Source of the DNA: Paenibacillus sp.
GTDB taxonomy: Bacteria > Bacillota > Bacilli > Paenibacillales > Paenibacillaceae
Reading direction: 5' to 3'
Assembly: GCA_031254035.1 (NCBI GenBank)
Contig: JAIRVF010000143.1
Span: forward strand, 1-33,238
DNA: 33,238 bases
Below the pieces are notes generated by a model. The model was not told the DNA's origin, did no database searches, and saw only the letters and a list, made by a program, of their open reading frames with translations. Of the stretch, positions 15,828 through 23,831 are shown in pieces (position 1 is the first letter of the stretch; each line of letters opens with the position of its first letter). Made by a program: the position numbers and the translations under genes.

Positions 15828-17702
15828 TTATTTTTTTACCGCGGTTTTCAGAATTTCGATCTTTTTATCCTTGGACATATCCCATGTGGTTGAAATGCTG
15901 TATTCAAATCCGCCTTCATGCCAAAATACGTATTTTGGATAAATATGTGCCGGGAAGTCATCTTCAAAGAATCCTTGCTTCTTGCTTCCCTCAGAGTCCA
16001 ACATATACTTAGAAATAGCCAGTGTATTTTTCCCGTTTGTATATTCAATACGGATGGTTGCCGCTTCTTTCCAGTCTATCTTTTTCGCGTAGATAGGCTT
16101 TCCACTTTTCTTGCCTTCGGCCCTTACCTCATCCACAAACTTTCCTTCTGTCGGGCCTTCAATTCTCGCTTTGGAGAACTTATATCCCTCCGGCAAGTTG
16201 GCAGGCTGCTTCAGAATGGAACCTTCCAAGGCGGAAGCTCTTTTCAAGTAGTCCTCGTAAGTAGAGAATTCTTCCAATCCTCCCCGATAACTAAGGTCGA
16301 CTCCGCTATTAAGATCCTTATATTTATGATACAAAACGTACATATCACCTGTTTTTTTGCTCAGTTCCTTCACCCGATTTTCCTCATCCTCGATATATTT
16401 CTTTTCCTCTGGGGTTAGAGCCTTGGCTGCTGTTTCTGCTTTTTTCCGAGCCTTTTCCAGTTCTTTCTTGTAAAGCTCGCGGTCTATATTCCCCTCGGGA
16501 TAAACGATATCATCTTCTTTATCCACGGCAGCTTTTGTATTTTGTTGCGACTGTGCGGAAGGCTTTTGCGATGCGCTCTCTGCGCCGCTTTCCTTTGCGT
16601 TAACCAATGTCACGCTGCCAAGCGCGAGAATCATCCCTAACCCCAGAATGGATACACGATAGGATTTTTTATTAAAATGTTTGATCATTATAAGTCTCCT
16701 TTTCATTTCTTTATGTGTAGCGGACAAGCCGGCAAGCCCCGGCTGATAATGACTGACCGATAAATGCTCCAGCACATGAATAATCGTTTGCCCGTATGCG
16801 TTCTTTTGCTGCGGCCTCATCCGATCCAAGGCGCATGCATCGCAGGCAATCTCCTGGTCCTGCCTCGCTTTATGTACAGCAATCCATATGAGTGGATTAA
16901 ACCAGTGGAGAATCAAGATCATGTGAATCACCCAGTTCACTGCCACATCCCGCCGCTTTATATGCGCAAATTCATGCGCCAGAATATATTGAAGCTGATC
17001 CTTTTGTAACGTAACGAGCAGACTAGGCGAAATAACGACTGCAGGTTCATGAAATCCAACTACGGCTGGTCCGGGAATCCGTTCCGACGCGACAAACCGC
17101 ACCTTACGCTTTAAGCCAAATAGCTGCTTCGTCTCTTGAAACACTGCCGATAAAAAAGGCGTGTCGATGGATCGTCCTGCACGCAGAGCTTGTTTCAATC
17201 GAATTTGGTCGTATACCGTTTTCGCGGCAAGAAACAGTACCCCCGCGAGCCATACTAACATCAGTCCATTACTAAATCCCAGTTGCTTAATCTTATTCCA
17301 CCAAAGGGCACTTTTCTGCACTGTTCCCGATTCATAAGATGAAGCAAGTACTTCCAGGGTTCCATTGGATTCCGAGTTAGTCAGATCACTATGAACCGCC
17401 GCCTCGCCTGCTCCCCCCGCATCCTTCAACACAGAGGGATCTTGAGTCTTCTGATGAATTCCGGGTGCTATGGCCTCCAAAGACAAAATATTGTACAGGC
17501 TTAGTGAAGATTCCGGCGCCCAAGGAAGCAGCAGACGAATCGCCACAGGCAGCCAAATCAAATATCTCCATCTAGATTCTAGTTTGTTTTTTAATAAAAA
17601 TTGCACAATCAGGACTAGTAGAACTAAAATGCCGGCCATAAATGATCCGCGAATCACCCAACCAAAAACAGACAATAAATTCGCATGCAATGTCGGACTC
17701 AT
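15828..17702 (-). CDS. BlaR1/MecR1-type M56 metalloprotease receptor with D1 sensor (receptor 1)
   Basis: A 624-aa membrane protein. Transmembrane segments lie near 12-37, 46-62, 143-161, 256-276 (following the zinc site) and 349-368. The M56 zinc site is H243-E244-F-A-H247 with E284 (QDQEIACDAC) as third ligand. In BlaR1, ligand binding outside activates this cytosolic protease, which causes BlaI repressor cleavage. The outer C-terminal part (about 370-624) is not the penicilloyl-serine transferase domain of BlaR1: no SxxK block is seen. It is a D1 domain with YEDYLKRAS, LPEGYKF, KPIYAKKIDW and an MSKDKKIEILK ending. Its last 131 residues differ at only 10 positions from the exported protein at 18,263. 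The start overlaps the repressor stop (TGATG), so translation is coupled. Confidence 0.93.
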   Translation of the reverse strand: MSPTLHANLLSVFGWVIRGSFMAGILVLLVLIVQFLLKNKLESRWRYLIWLPVAIRLLLPWAPESSLSLYNILSLEAIAPGIHQKTQDPSVLKDAGGAGEAAVHSDLTNSESNGTLEVLASSYESGTVQKSALWWNKIKQLGFSNGLMLVWLAGVLFLAAKTVYDQIRLKQALRAGRSIDTPFLSAVFQETKQLFGLKRKVRFVASERIPGPAVVGFHEPAVVISPSLLVTLQKDQLQYILAHEFAHIKRRDVAVNWVIHMILILHWFNPLIWIAVHKARQDQEIACDACALDRMRPQQKNAYGQTIIHVLEHLSVSHYQPGLAGLSATHKEMKRRLIMIKHFNKKSYRVSILGLGMILALGSVTLVNAKESGAESASQKPSAQSQQNTKAAVDKEDDIVYPEGNIDRELYKKELEKARKKAETAAKALTPEEKKYIEDEENRVKELSKKTGDMYVLYHKYKDLNSGVDLSYRGGLEEFSTYEDYLKRASALEGSILKQPANLPEGYKFSKARIEGPTEGKFVDEVRAEGKKSGKPIYAKKIDWKEAATIRIEYTNGKNTLAISKYMLDSEGSKKQGFFEDDFPAHIYPKYVFWHEGGFEYSISTTWDMSKDKKIEILKTAVKK

Positions 17703-18112
17703 CAGTTATCTCTCTTTTCCGGTTCGCTGTCGTCACAGTTTTCGTCAAATAAAGCCTTCAGATCTTCGACTTCCTGTGCATTCAGATTTTTATCCTTTAA
17801 TAAATTGGCCAGCATCGGCTTTAATGCCCCGCCATACAGCTTTTTCATAAAGGATGTGGTCTCGGACAGCAAGTATTCCTGCTCGCTGATGATTGGATAA
17901 TATAGCAGGGTGCGCTTCGAGCCCTCTTCCAGCTTTGCCCCCGCTGCTTCTTTCTGCACTAATCGGTTCAAGAGCGTCCGCGTCGTATTCGGGCTCCAGC
18001 CCATTTTATCTGTTAGCTGCTTTACGACCTCACCGGAAAGGCAATCCGGATTTGCCCACAGCACCCGCATAATTTCCAGCTCTGCATCCGTTATCGGCGG
18101 TATTTTCTTCAT
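17702..18112 (-). CDS. BlaI/MecI-type repressor 1
   Basis: A 136-aa winged-helix repressor. The N-terminus (PPITDAELEIMRVLWANPD) and recognition helix region (MGWSPNTTRTLLNRLVQK) are typical of BlaI/MecI, followed by the dimerisation part (EYLLSETTSFMKKLYGG). It should bind the ACTACA-NN-TGTAGT dyads as a dimer until inactivated by a partner receptor protease. I start at the ATG at 18,112, which has GGAGG 8 nt upstream; a longer frame runs back through the promoter and is not plausible. The stop shares a base with the start of receptor 1. Confidence 0.95.
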   Translation of the reverse strand: MKKIPPITDAELEIMRVLWANPDCLSGEVVKQLTDKMGWSPNTTRTLLNRLVQKEAAGAKLEEGSKRTLLYYPIISEQEYLLSETTSFMKKLYGGALKPMLANLLKDKNLNAQEVEDLKALFDENCDDSEPEKRDN

Positions 18113-18142
18113 ACATGTAACCTCCAAAGTTAATTTACCCTG

Positions 18143-18193
18143 ACTACACGCGTAGTTATAATCCATCCTATATTTGTAGTTTGGTAATGTCAA
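18143..18193 (-). promoter_or_regulatory. BlaI-type promoter/operator P2 (repressor 1-receptor 1 operon)
   Basis: TTGACA (18,188-18,193), 17 bp, TAGGAT. O1 at 18,167-18,180 is degenerate on one arm (CCTATATTTGTAGT); O2 ACTACACGCGTAGT (18,143-18,156) is symmetrical in its outer five bases. The offset between sites is 24 bp. It fits autoregulation of the repressor-receptor pair. Confidence 0.8.
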
Positions 18194-18262
18194 CATATTT
18201 AATAGAGAAAAGTTTCCTCATTTTTGTTACATGCAGAAATCCGCGCCGCTTCTCACACATAA

Positions 18263-19003
18263 TTATTTTTTTACCGCAGCTTTCAGAATTTCAATTTTCT
18301 TTTCCTTGGACATATCCCATGTGGTTGAAATACTGTATTCGAAGCCACCTTCATGCCAAAAAACGTATTTTGGATAGACATGCGCCGGGAAGTCATCTTC
18401 AAAGAATCCTTGCTTTTTGCTTCCCTCTGAGTCCAACGTATGTTTAGAAATAGCCAGCGTATTTTTCCCGTTTGTATATTCAAGACGGATGGTTGCCGCC
18501 TCTTTCCAGTCTATTTTTTTCGCATAGATCGGTTTGCCGCTCTTTTTTCCTTCGGCCTTTGCTTCATCAACGAATTTTCCTTTTGTTGGACCTTCAATGG
18601 TCGCTTTGGAGAACTTATACCCCTCCGGCAGGTTAGCAGGCTGCTTCAGGATCGAACCCTTCAATATGGAAGACCTTGTCAAATAATCTTGGTAAGAAGA
18701 AAATTCTTCTGTCACTCCCCAATAGCTAAGAGTAAGCCCGCTATTTAATTGTGGATATTTATGATATAGGACATACGACTCGCCCGGCTTTTTGGACAGC
18801 TCCTTCACTCTATTAATCTCATTTTCAATAAACTTTTTGTCCTCTTCAGGTACAGATTTGGATTTGGCCGCCTCGGCTGCTTTTTTGCCAGCTACTTGTT
18901 GAGTTTCCTTTAAAGGTTTCGCTTCCGCCGCAAAACTCGCCGAAGAACCCAACAGTAAAACACTGCTCAATGTTGCGATGGCCACTTTTGATGCTACATT
19001 CAT
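18263..19003 (-). CDS. Exported D1-domain protein paired with receptor 1
   Basis: A 246-aa protein with signal peptide KVAIATLSSVLLLGSSASFA (cleavage near FA-AEA). The mature part is a complete D1 domain (YVLYHKYPQLNSGL, YQDYLTRSS, LPEGYKF, KPIYAKKIDW, FEYSISTTWDMSKEKKIEIL). From GSILKQPANL to the end it differs from the sensor of receptor 1 at 10 of 131 residues, while the preceding part is less alike. This points to recent duplication or gene conversion. It lies directly upstream of repressor 1 but has its own operator promoter (P3). GAGAGGAG precedes the ATG. It could be a soluble form of the sensor domain; function not established. Confidence 0.85.
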   Translation of the reverse strand: MNVASKVAIATLSSVLLLGSSASFAAEAKPLKETQQVAGKKAAEAAKSKSVPEEDKKFIENEINRVKELSKKPGESYVLYHKYPQLNSGLTLSYWGVTEEFSSYQDYLTRSSILKGSILKQPANLPEGYKFSKATIEGPTKGKFVDEAKAEGKKSGKPIYAKKIDWKEAATIRLEYTNGKNTLAISKHTLDSEGSKKQGFFEDDFPAHVYPKYVFWHEGGFEYSISTTWDMSKEKKIEILKAAVKK

Positions 19004-19039
19004 TTTGTTATACTCCTCTCCTGGGATTATTTATTATTA

Positions 19040-19095
19040 ACTACAGGTGTAGTTAACTTTAATTACATACTACAGCTGTAGTTAACTTATGTCAA
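19040..19095 (-). promoter_or_regulatory. BlaI-type promoter/operator P3 (exported gene at 18,263)
   Basis: TTGACA (19,090-19,095), 17 bp, TAGTAT. O1 ACTACAGCTGTAGT (19,069-19,082) is a perfect 14-bp palindrome and O2 ACTACAGGTGTAGT (19,040-19,053) is nearly so. Offset 29 bp, the widest of the set. Confidence 0.88.
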
Positions 19096-19149
19096 CCCCT
19101 TTTTTTTCAAATCCGCCTTGCTATACGGACCGTTTTTTTTCGATGAATG

Positions 19150-19194
19150 AAAAAAACCTCAAACACCCGCGATTTAAGCGTCATGTTAGAGGTT
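19150..19194 (-). terminator. Terminator between repressor 2 and the exported gene at 18,263
   Basis: On the minus strand AACCTC (19,194-19,189) pairs with GAGGTT, with inner ACA/TGT and CGC/GCG pairs, followed by TTTTTTT. It closes whatever transcript comes from the repressor 2 region. Confidence 0.65.
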
Positions 19195-19275
19195 ATCAGG
19201 TATTATGCCAAATTCCAGTTGCATCAGCTTCAGCGTTTCAATCAATGACATATTTTCATTCGGGATTTCATGTGT
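19186..19275 (-). pseudogene. Unidentified coding remnant ending at the terminator
   Basis: A short minus-strand frame ends with MSLIETLKLMQLEFGIIPDN and a TAA placed at the base of the terminator hairpin. No start or ribosome site. It may be the tail of a gene deleted between repressor 2 and the terminator. I do not recognise the family, and it does not look like D1 or M56. Confidence 0.3.
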
Positions 19276-19328
19276 TCTATCGCTTATTTCAAGCAGCTAT
19301 TATGGCTGTATCAATCATCAACCTATAG

Positions 19329-19371
19329 GCTAAAGTTCAATTGCTGCGATTATGCATCCTTTTCAGGCTTT
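19329..19371. repeat. Dispersed intergenic repeat, partial copy
   Basis: Only the first blocks of the 190-bp repeat are present (TTGCTGCGATTATGCATCC, TTTTCAGGC). It abuts the third codon of what would have been a receptor gene after repressor 2. Confidence 0.55.
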
Positions 19372-19375
19372 AAGC

Positions 19376-19774
19376 TCATTTTGGTTCGCCACTCTTGCGA
19401 TTTCCGTCAAATAAAGCCTTCAGGTCCTCGATTTCCTGATCATTCAGTGTTTTATCCTCTAAAAAATTAGCAAGCATCGGCTTTAATGCCCCATCATACA
19501 GTTTTTTCATAAAAGATGTAGTTTCAGACCGCAGATATTCCTTCTCGCTAAAGATTGGATAAAATAGCTGGTTGCGCTTCGCTCCCTTTTCCTGCTTTGC
19601 CCCCACTGCCTCCTTCTGCACCAAACGATTCAGGAGAGTTCTAGTCGTATTTGGGCTCCATCCCATTCGATCCGTCAATTGTTTTACGATCCAATTGGAA
19701 GTGCTATCCGGATTTGTCCATAATACGCGCATAATTTCAAGTTCCGCATCCGTAATGGGTGGTATTTGGGTCAT
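19376..19774 (-). CDS. BlaI/MecI-type repressor 2 (orphan, no receptor follows)
   Basis: A 132-aa BlaI/MecI homologue with the same layout as repressor 1: PPITDAELEIMRVLWTNPD, recognition segment MGWSPNTTRTLLNRLVQK, and dimerisation part SETTSFMKKLYDG. GGAGG lies upstream of the ATG at 19,774. The usual overlapping receptor start is still there: the stop sits in AAATGAGCTTA, where ATGAGCTTA would encode MSL as in receptor 2. The receptor frame then runs into the dispersed repeat and stops. The repressor itself looks intact and could act on operators elsewhere in the block, but it has lost its own protease partner. Confidence 0.92.
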   Translation of the reverse strand: MTQIPPITDAELEIMRVLWTNPDSTSNWIVKQLTDRMGWSPNTTRTLLNRLVQKEAVGAKQEKGAKRNQLFYPIFSEKEYLRSETTSFMKKLYDGALKPMLANFLEDKTLNDQEIEDLKALFDGNRKSGEPK

Positions 19775-19801
19775 ACCTGAACCTCCAAATTCTATTTAAT
19801 A

Positions 19802-19852
19802 ACTACATACGTAGTCTAAATAAATGCTATAATTGTACTTTGATATTGTCAA
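19802..19852 (-). promoter_or_regulatory. BlaI-type promoter/operator P4 (repressor 2)
   Basis: TTGACA (19,847-19,852), 17 bp, TAGCAT. O1 (19,826-19,839, GCTATAATTGTACT) is weak; O2 ACTACATACGTAGT (19,802-19,815) is strong. Offset 24 bp. Confidence 0.78.
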
Positions 19853-19895
19853 CATGTTTGCGCAGAATATTTTGATTAAATTTAGAGATCTGGCC

Positions 19896-19935
19896 TAAAA
19901 AGAGAACCCATACACCCATTTCTTGGGTGCATGGG
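19896..19935 (-). terminator. Terminator of the two-gene exported-protein operon
   Basis: A 12-bp stem (CCCATACACCCA with TGGGTGCATGGG), then TTCTCTTTTT on the minus strand, just after the gene ending at 19,960. Confidence 0.8.
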
Positions 19936-19959
19936 CCTATGCTGCGGGTCTCAACCCAC

Positions 19960-20688
19960 TTATTTCTTCATCGCTGCTTTCAGTATTTCGAACATCTTTT
20001 CTTTGGACATATTCGACTTCGTTGAAATGCCATAATAGTATTTGCCGGTTCCATACTGGAATGCATATTTTTTACCGTCAGGCATAACCGCGTACTCGGT
20101 TCCCTTCAGCTTGGCAAACTCTTTATCGGCCATGTACTGATTAATGATCAACTCGTCTTTCCCATCCGTATACTCGAGTTCGATTTTTCCTGCCTCTTTC
20201 CAATCATACTTTTTCGTATAAAAGTCCTTCCCGCTTTTTACCCCTTCGGCAATCAAATCATCAAAAAATTTTCCTTGGTATGGACTTTCAATGAACGCTT
20301 TGGAAAACTTATACCCACTAGGCAAATTGGGTGGCTGCTGCAGGATCGGTGCTTTTAAAATAGAAGCTTTTTTTAAGTAATCCTTGTATGAAGAGTAATT
20401 TAAACGTAATCCATAAACAGAGGTTTTGAGCCCGTTATTCAGTTGCTTGTATTTATAATACATCACATACGTATCACCCGACCCCTTCACCAGCTCCTTA
20501 AGTCTATTTTCCTCATTTTCGATAGCCTTCTTGGCCTCTGCAGGTACGGACTTGGCTGCCTCGGCTGCTTTTTTAACAGCTTCTTCTTGAGCTTCCTTAT
20601 TGGATTTAGCCTCCACCAAGTTCACCGAAGAACCAAATAATAAAACACTGCTTAATGTTGCGATGGCTACTTTTGTTGCTACGTTCAT
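19960..20688 (-). CDS. Exported D1-domain protein, second gene of an operon
   Basis: A 242-aa protein with signal peptide KVAIATLSSVLLFGSSVNLV. The D1 domain contains YVMYYKYKQLNNGLK, YKDYLKKAS, LPSGYKFSKAFIESPYQGKF, a DGKDELIINQYMAD segment and the ending GISTKSNMSKEKMFEILK. It is a tandem paralogue of the next gene upstream, with the same signal peptide and the shared DELIINQY region. Only 72 bp separate the genes and there is no operator promoter in the gap, so both should be transcribed from P5. GAGGGGAG precedes the ATG. Function unknown. Confidence 0.82.
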   Translation of the reverse strand: MNVATKVAIATLSSVLLFGSSVNLVEAKSNKEAQEEAVKKAAEAAKSVPAEAKKAIENEENRLKELVKGSGDTYVMYYKYKQLNNGLKTSVYGLRLNYSSYKDYLKKASILKAPILQQPPNLPSGYKFSKAFIESPYQGKFFDDLIAEGVKSGKDFYTKKYDWKEAGKIELEYTDGKDELIINQYMADKEFAKLKGTEYAVMPDGKKYAFQYGTGKYYYGISTKSNMSKEKMFEILKAAMKK

Positions 20689-20760
20689 TTGGTATTGCTC
20701 CCCTCATGTCATTGTTTTGATAAATACGCTCTAACAGGCATAACCGAGTGACTCACATTA

Positions 20761-21492
20761 TTATTTTTTCATCGCTGCTTTCAGAATTTCGCTCATCTTT
20801 TCTTGGGACATATCGGTTTTAGTTGAAATGCCGTAATAGTATTTGCCCACACCATATTGAAAAAAGTATTTTCTGCCATCGGCTTGCTTTGAAAACTCGG
20901 TACCCTTCAGCTTGGCAAACTCTTCATCCGCCGTATACTGATTGATGATCAGCTCGTCTTTCCCATCCGTATACCTGAGTTCAACCCTTCCCGGCTCTTT
21001 CCATTCCAACTTTTTCGTATAGACCGGTTTGCCGCTCTTCTTGCCTTCGGCTCTTAATTCATCAAAGAACTTCCCTTCGGTTGGACTTTCAATTCTCGCT
21101 TGGGAGAACTTATATCCCGTTGGCAGGTTGGCGGGTTGTTGTAAAATCGGTCCTTGCAAGGCAGAAGTTTTTTTAGAGTAATCCTCATATGTAGAGTACT
21201 CCCTGTCTAAACTCCAAAAGCTAATATCAAGCCCACTATTCAATTTTTTGTATTTATGATAGGTGATATATGTGTCGTCTGAATTTTTGACCAATTCTTT
21301 AAGTCTTGCCTCTTCATCATCGATGAACTTTCTCTCTTCTGCGGTTAGAGCCTTTAACACTTCTTCTCTTTGTTCTACAGCTTTCTCTAAGGCTTGCTCA
21401 TGAGTTAGTTCCTCTGCCGCAAAGCTCACCGAAGAACCAAATAATAAAACACTGCTTAATGTTGCGATGGCTACTTTTGTTGCTACGTTCAT
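20761..21492 (-). CDS. Exported D1-domain protein, first gene of an operon
   Basis: A 243-aa protein with signal peptide KVAIATLSSVLLFGSSVSFA. The mature part has a highly charged helix-like segment (about 35-65), then YITYHKYKKLNSGLDISFW, YEDYSKKTSALQGPILQQP, LPTGYKFSQARIESPTEGKF, DELIINQYTADEEF and the ending GISTKTDMSQEKMSEILKAA. It is expressed from a strong double operator (P5) and followed by its paralogue at 19,960. It stands downstream of receptor 2, separated from it by a dispersed repeat. GAGAGGAG precedes the ATG. Function unknown. Confidence 0.83.
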   Translation of the reverse strand: MNVATKVAIATLSSVLLFGSSVSFAAEELTHEQALEKAVEQREEVLKALTAEERKFIDDEEARLKELVKNSDDTYITYHKYKKLNSGLDISFWSLDREYSTYEDYSKKTSALQGPILQQPANLPTGYKFSQARIESPTEGKFFDELRAEGKKSGKPVYTKKLEWKEPGRVELRYTDGKDELIINQYTADEEFAKLKGTEFSKQADGRKYFFQYGVGKYYYGISTKTDMSQEKMSEILKAAMKK

Positions 21493-21525
21493 TTGGTATT
21501 GCTCCTCTCAAACTGTTTTTTATAG

Positions 21526-21578
21526 ACTACGTTTGTAGTGTATAGTTATATACTACAAACGTAGTCCTATTTTGTCAA
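21526..21578 (-). promoter_or_regulatory. BlaI-type promoter/operator P5 (two exported genes)
   Basis: TTGACA (21,573-21,578), 17 bp, TAGTAT. O1 ACTACAAACGTAGT (21,552-21,565) and O2 ACTACGTTTGTAGT (21,526-21,539) are near mirror images of each other. Offset 26 bp. Confidence 0.88.
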
Positions 21579-21729
21579 CATCTTTTTGTTATACATATTT
21601 TCTTGTTGTTGTTATCCGCAAAATGGCTTCATCGCGTATGAAAATAATCCTCAAAGATAAATTCATTCGCTACTTTGCAAAAAGTGGGTGTTGTATACTT
21701 TCTATGCCTTCTTTGGAGCGGACTAAAGT

Positions 21730-21918
21730 GCAATTGTTGCGTTTATGCATCCTTTTCAGGCGTTGTGTGGGACATAAAGCAAATTGTTGAGATTGTGCAT
21801 CAATTTAATCATAAATCGCCTAATTGCGCTCAAAAAAAAGAAAAAGCCTGCACTTTTGCAAGCTTCATTCAATAACAGGGTAGCGTCATAAATAGATGCA
21901 CTTTCGCATCAATTTCCA
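21730..21918. repeat. Dispersed intergenic repeat, copy 2 (about 190 bp)
   Basis: The same ordered blocks as 13,489-13,679 (CAATTGTTGCG, GCATCCTTTTCAGGCGTTG, ATTGCGCTCAAAA, CCTGCACTTTTGCAAGCTT, GATGCACTTTCGCATC). It fills most of the gap between receptor 2 and the P5 promoter; nothing else was seen in 21,579-21,947. Confidence 0.65.
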
Positions 21919-21947
21919 ATTTGATCGGCCAATGCACGCCTTAATAT

Positions 21948-23831
21948 TTATTTTTTCAGCGCTGCTTTTAAAATTCCGAGCAACTGTTCCTTGGTTAAAT
22001 CCGATTTGGTATACAGAGAGTATTTATATTGTTTCCCATCGGACCCAAATACACGTTTTCCATAACGCGAGCTTTCATATTCGAAACCTTCTATTCGAGC
22101 CATTAGAGTTCTTTCATAATCCGACATTTTATATTGCGATAGCGTTAGCGTATCTTTTCCGTTTGTATAATCAAGCAAGATGAGTCCCGCCTCATTCCAA
22201 TCAAACTTTTTTGTGTAAACCAGTTTTCCGCTATCTTTACCTTCGGCTCTCAAATCAACATAAAATTCACCTTCGAGTGGACCTTTAATAGTCGCTTTGG
22301 AAAATTGATAGCCCTCAGGCAGGTTGGCAGGCTGCTGCAAAATGGAGCCATTCAAAGTAGAAGCTTTTTTGAAATAGTCCTCATATGTTGAGTAATGATT
22401 TGCAATTCCCCAATAGCTAAGATCGTGTCCGCCTTTGTTCAACTTTGCATATTTATGATACATAATATACGTGTCACCTGAATTTTGGGCTAGTTCCCTC
22501 ACTCTATTGATCTCATCTTCAATAAACTTTTTATCCTCTGCAGGTACAGCCTTGATTAGTTCGTCTCTTTCTTTTATAGCTTTTGCCCGTACTTCCTCAT
22601 AGGCTAGCTCTTGCTTCTCTGCCGCAAGGTATTCCGAAGAAACCTGGATTGCCCTAGAACTCCCCTGATCCAACTGATTCAAAGCCGTTTGTACCCCCTG
22701 CCCAGCATTGCTTCCCTTCGCATTAACCAGTGTAACGCTGCCGAGCGCGAGAATAACCATCATCCCAAAAATGGACAAATGATAGGATTTGTTATGAAAA
22801 TGTTTGATCATCAGCAATCTCTTTTTCATTTGTTTATGTGTAGCGGATAATCCGACAAGCCCCGGTTGATGATGACTGCTTGAAAAATACTCCAGCACAT
22901 GGATGATTGTCTGCCCGTAGGCGCTGCTTTGCTGCGGACTCAACCGGTCCAGCGCACATGCGTCGCAGGCCATTTCCTGGTCCTCTCTTACTTTATGTAC
23001 GGCAAGCCATATTAACGGATTAAACCAATGGAGAATCAGGATCATGTGCATGATCCAATTCACCACTACATCCCAGCGCTTTATATGGGCAAATTCATGC
23101 GCCAGAATATATTGAAGCTGATCCTTTTGCAGTGCACCAAGCAGACTTGGCGAAATAACGATCACAGGCTTATTAAAACCGACCACGGAAGGTCCGGGAA
23201 TGCTCTCGCTGGCTACAAACCGCACTTTGCGTTTTACGCCCAATCGCTGCTTCTCCTCATGAAATAATGACGATAATAGAGGTGTTTCAATAGTGCGACC
23301 CTCACGCAGTGATTGTTTCAAGCGAAGCTGGTCATAAACCGTTTTCACAGTAAGAAACAGTACGCCCGCAAGCCAAACCAGCATGAAGACATTGGAGAAA
23401 CCTATTTGCTTGAATCCGCTCCACCAGGAGCGGCTTTCTTGCACGGTCTCCGCCTCGTGATTCAGAGCCGATTCTTTCTCAATCCCGGTTGTTTCTAGGG
23501 TTAAAGACCGCTCCGCAAGAACCGGCGCCACGCTAATTCTTTCCGCTTCCTTCTTAATCGTCGAACTTTGGCTTTGCTCATGAATGCGAGGCGTTATAGC
23601 TTCAAGAGACAAAACATTGTACAAACTGAGTGAAGATTCCGGTGCCCAAGGAAGCAGCAAACGGATCGCCACGGGCAGCCACAGCAAGTATTTCCATCTA
23701 GCTTCGAGCTTGTTTCTTAGCAGAAATTGTAGAATCAGGACAAGGACGACCAGTATGCCGGCCATGAGTGAGCTTCGGATCACCCAGTCGAAAAACGATA
23801 CTAAGCTTGTATGTGATGATAGACTCATCAA
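21948..23831 (-). CDS. BlaR1/MecR1-type M56 metalloprotease receptor with D1 sensor (receptor 2)
   Basis: A 627-aa receptor with the same layout as receptor 1. Zinc site H245-E246-F-A-H249 and third ligand E286 (REDQEMACDAC). Membrane segments near 12-38, 47-63, 145-163, 258-278 and 351-370. The outer sensor (about 375-627) is a D1 domain (YIMYHKYAKLNKGG, YEDYFKKASTLNGSILQQP, LPEGYQF, KLVYTKKFDW, YSLYTKSDLTKEQLLGIL), clearly diverged from that of receptor 1. The start overlaps the repressor 3 stop as ATGA. It should inactivate repressor 3 when its ligand is sensed. The ligand is unknown, and nothing suggests a beta-lactam. Confidence 0.93.
   Translation of the reverse strand: MMSLSSHTSLVSFFDWVIRSSLMAGILVVLVLILQFLLRNKLEARWKYLLWLPVAIRLLLPWAPESSLSLYNVLSLEAITPRIHEQSQSSTIKKEAERISVAPVLAERSLTLETTGIEKESALNHEAETVQESRSWWSGFKQIGFSNVFMLVWLAGVLFLTVKTVYDQLRLKQSLREGRTIETPLLSSLFHEEKQRLGVKRKVRFVASESIPGPSVVGFNKPVIVISPSLLGALQKDQLQYILAHEFAHIKRWDVVVNWIMHMILILHWFNPLIWLAVHKVREDQEMACDACALDRLSPQQSSAYGQTIIHVLEYFSSSHHQPGLVGLSATHKQMKKRLLMIKHFHNKSYHLSIFGMMVILALGSVTLVNAKGSNAGQGVQTALNQLDQGSSRAIQVSSEYLAAEKQELAYEEVRAKAIKERDELIKAVPAEDKKFIEDEINRVRELAQNSGDTYIMYHKYAKLNKGGHDLSYWGIANHYSTYEDYFKKASTLNGSILQQPANLPEGYQFSKATIKGPLEGEFYVDLRAEGKDSGKLVYTKKFDWNEAGLILLDYTNGKDTLTLSQYKMSDYERTLMARIEGFEYESSRYGKRVFGSDGKQYKYSLYTKSDLTKEQLLGILKAALKK

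Noticed and set aside
17702..18196. Longer versions of the repressor proteins starting upstream of the GGAGG-linked ATG
   Set aside because: The extensions translate the operators and promoters and have no similarity to BlaI/MecI N-termini.
13489..21918. Peptides such as QLLRLCILF in the dispersed repeat as real small proteins
   Set aside because: They recur only because the DNA repeat recurs, differ in frame and length between copies, and have no ribosome sites.
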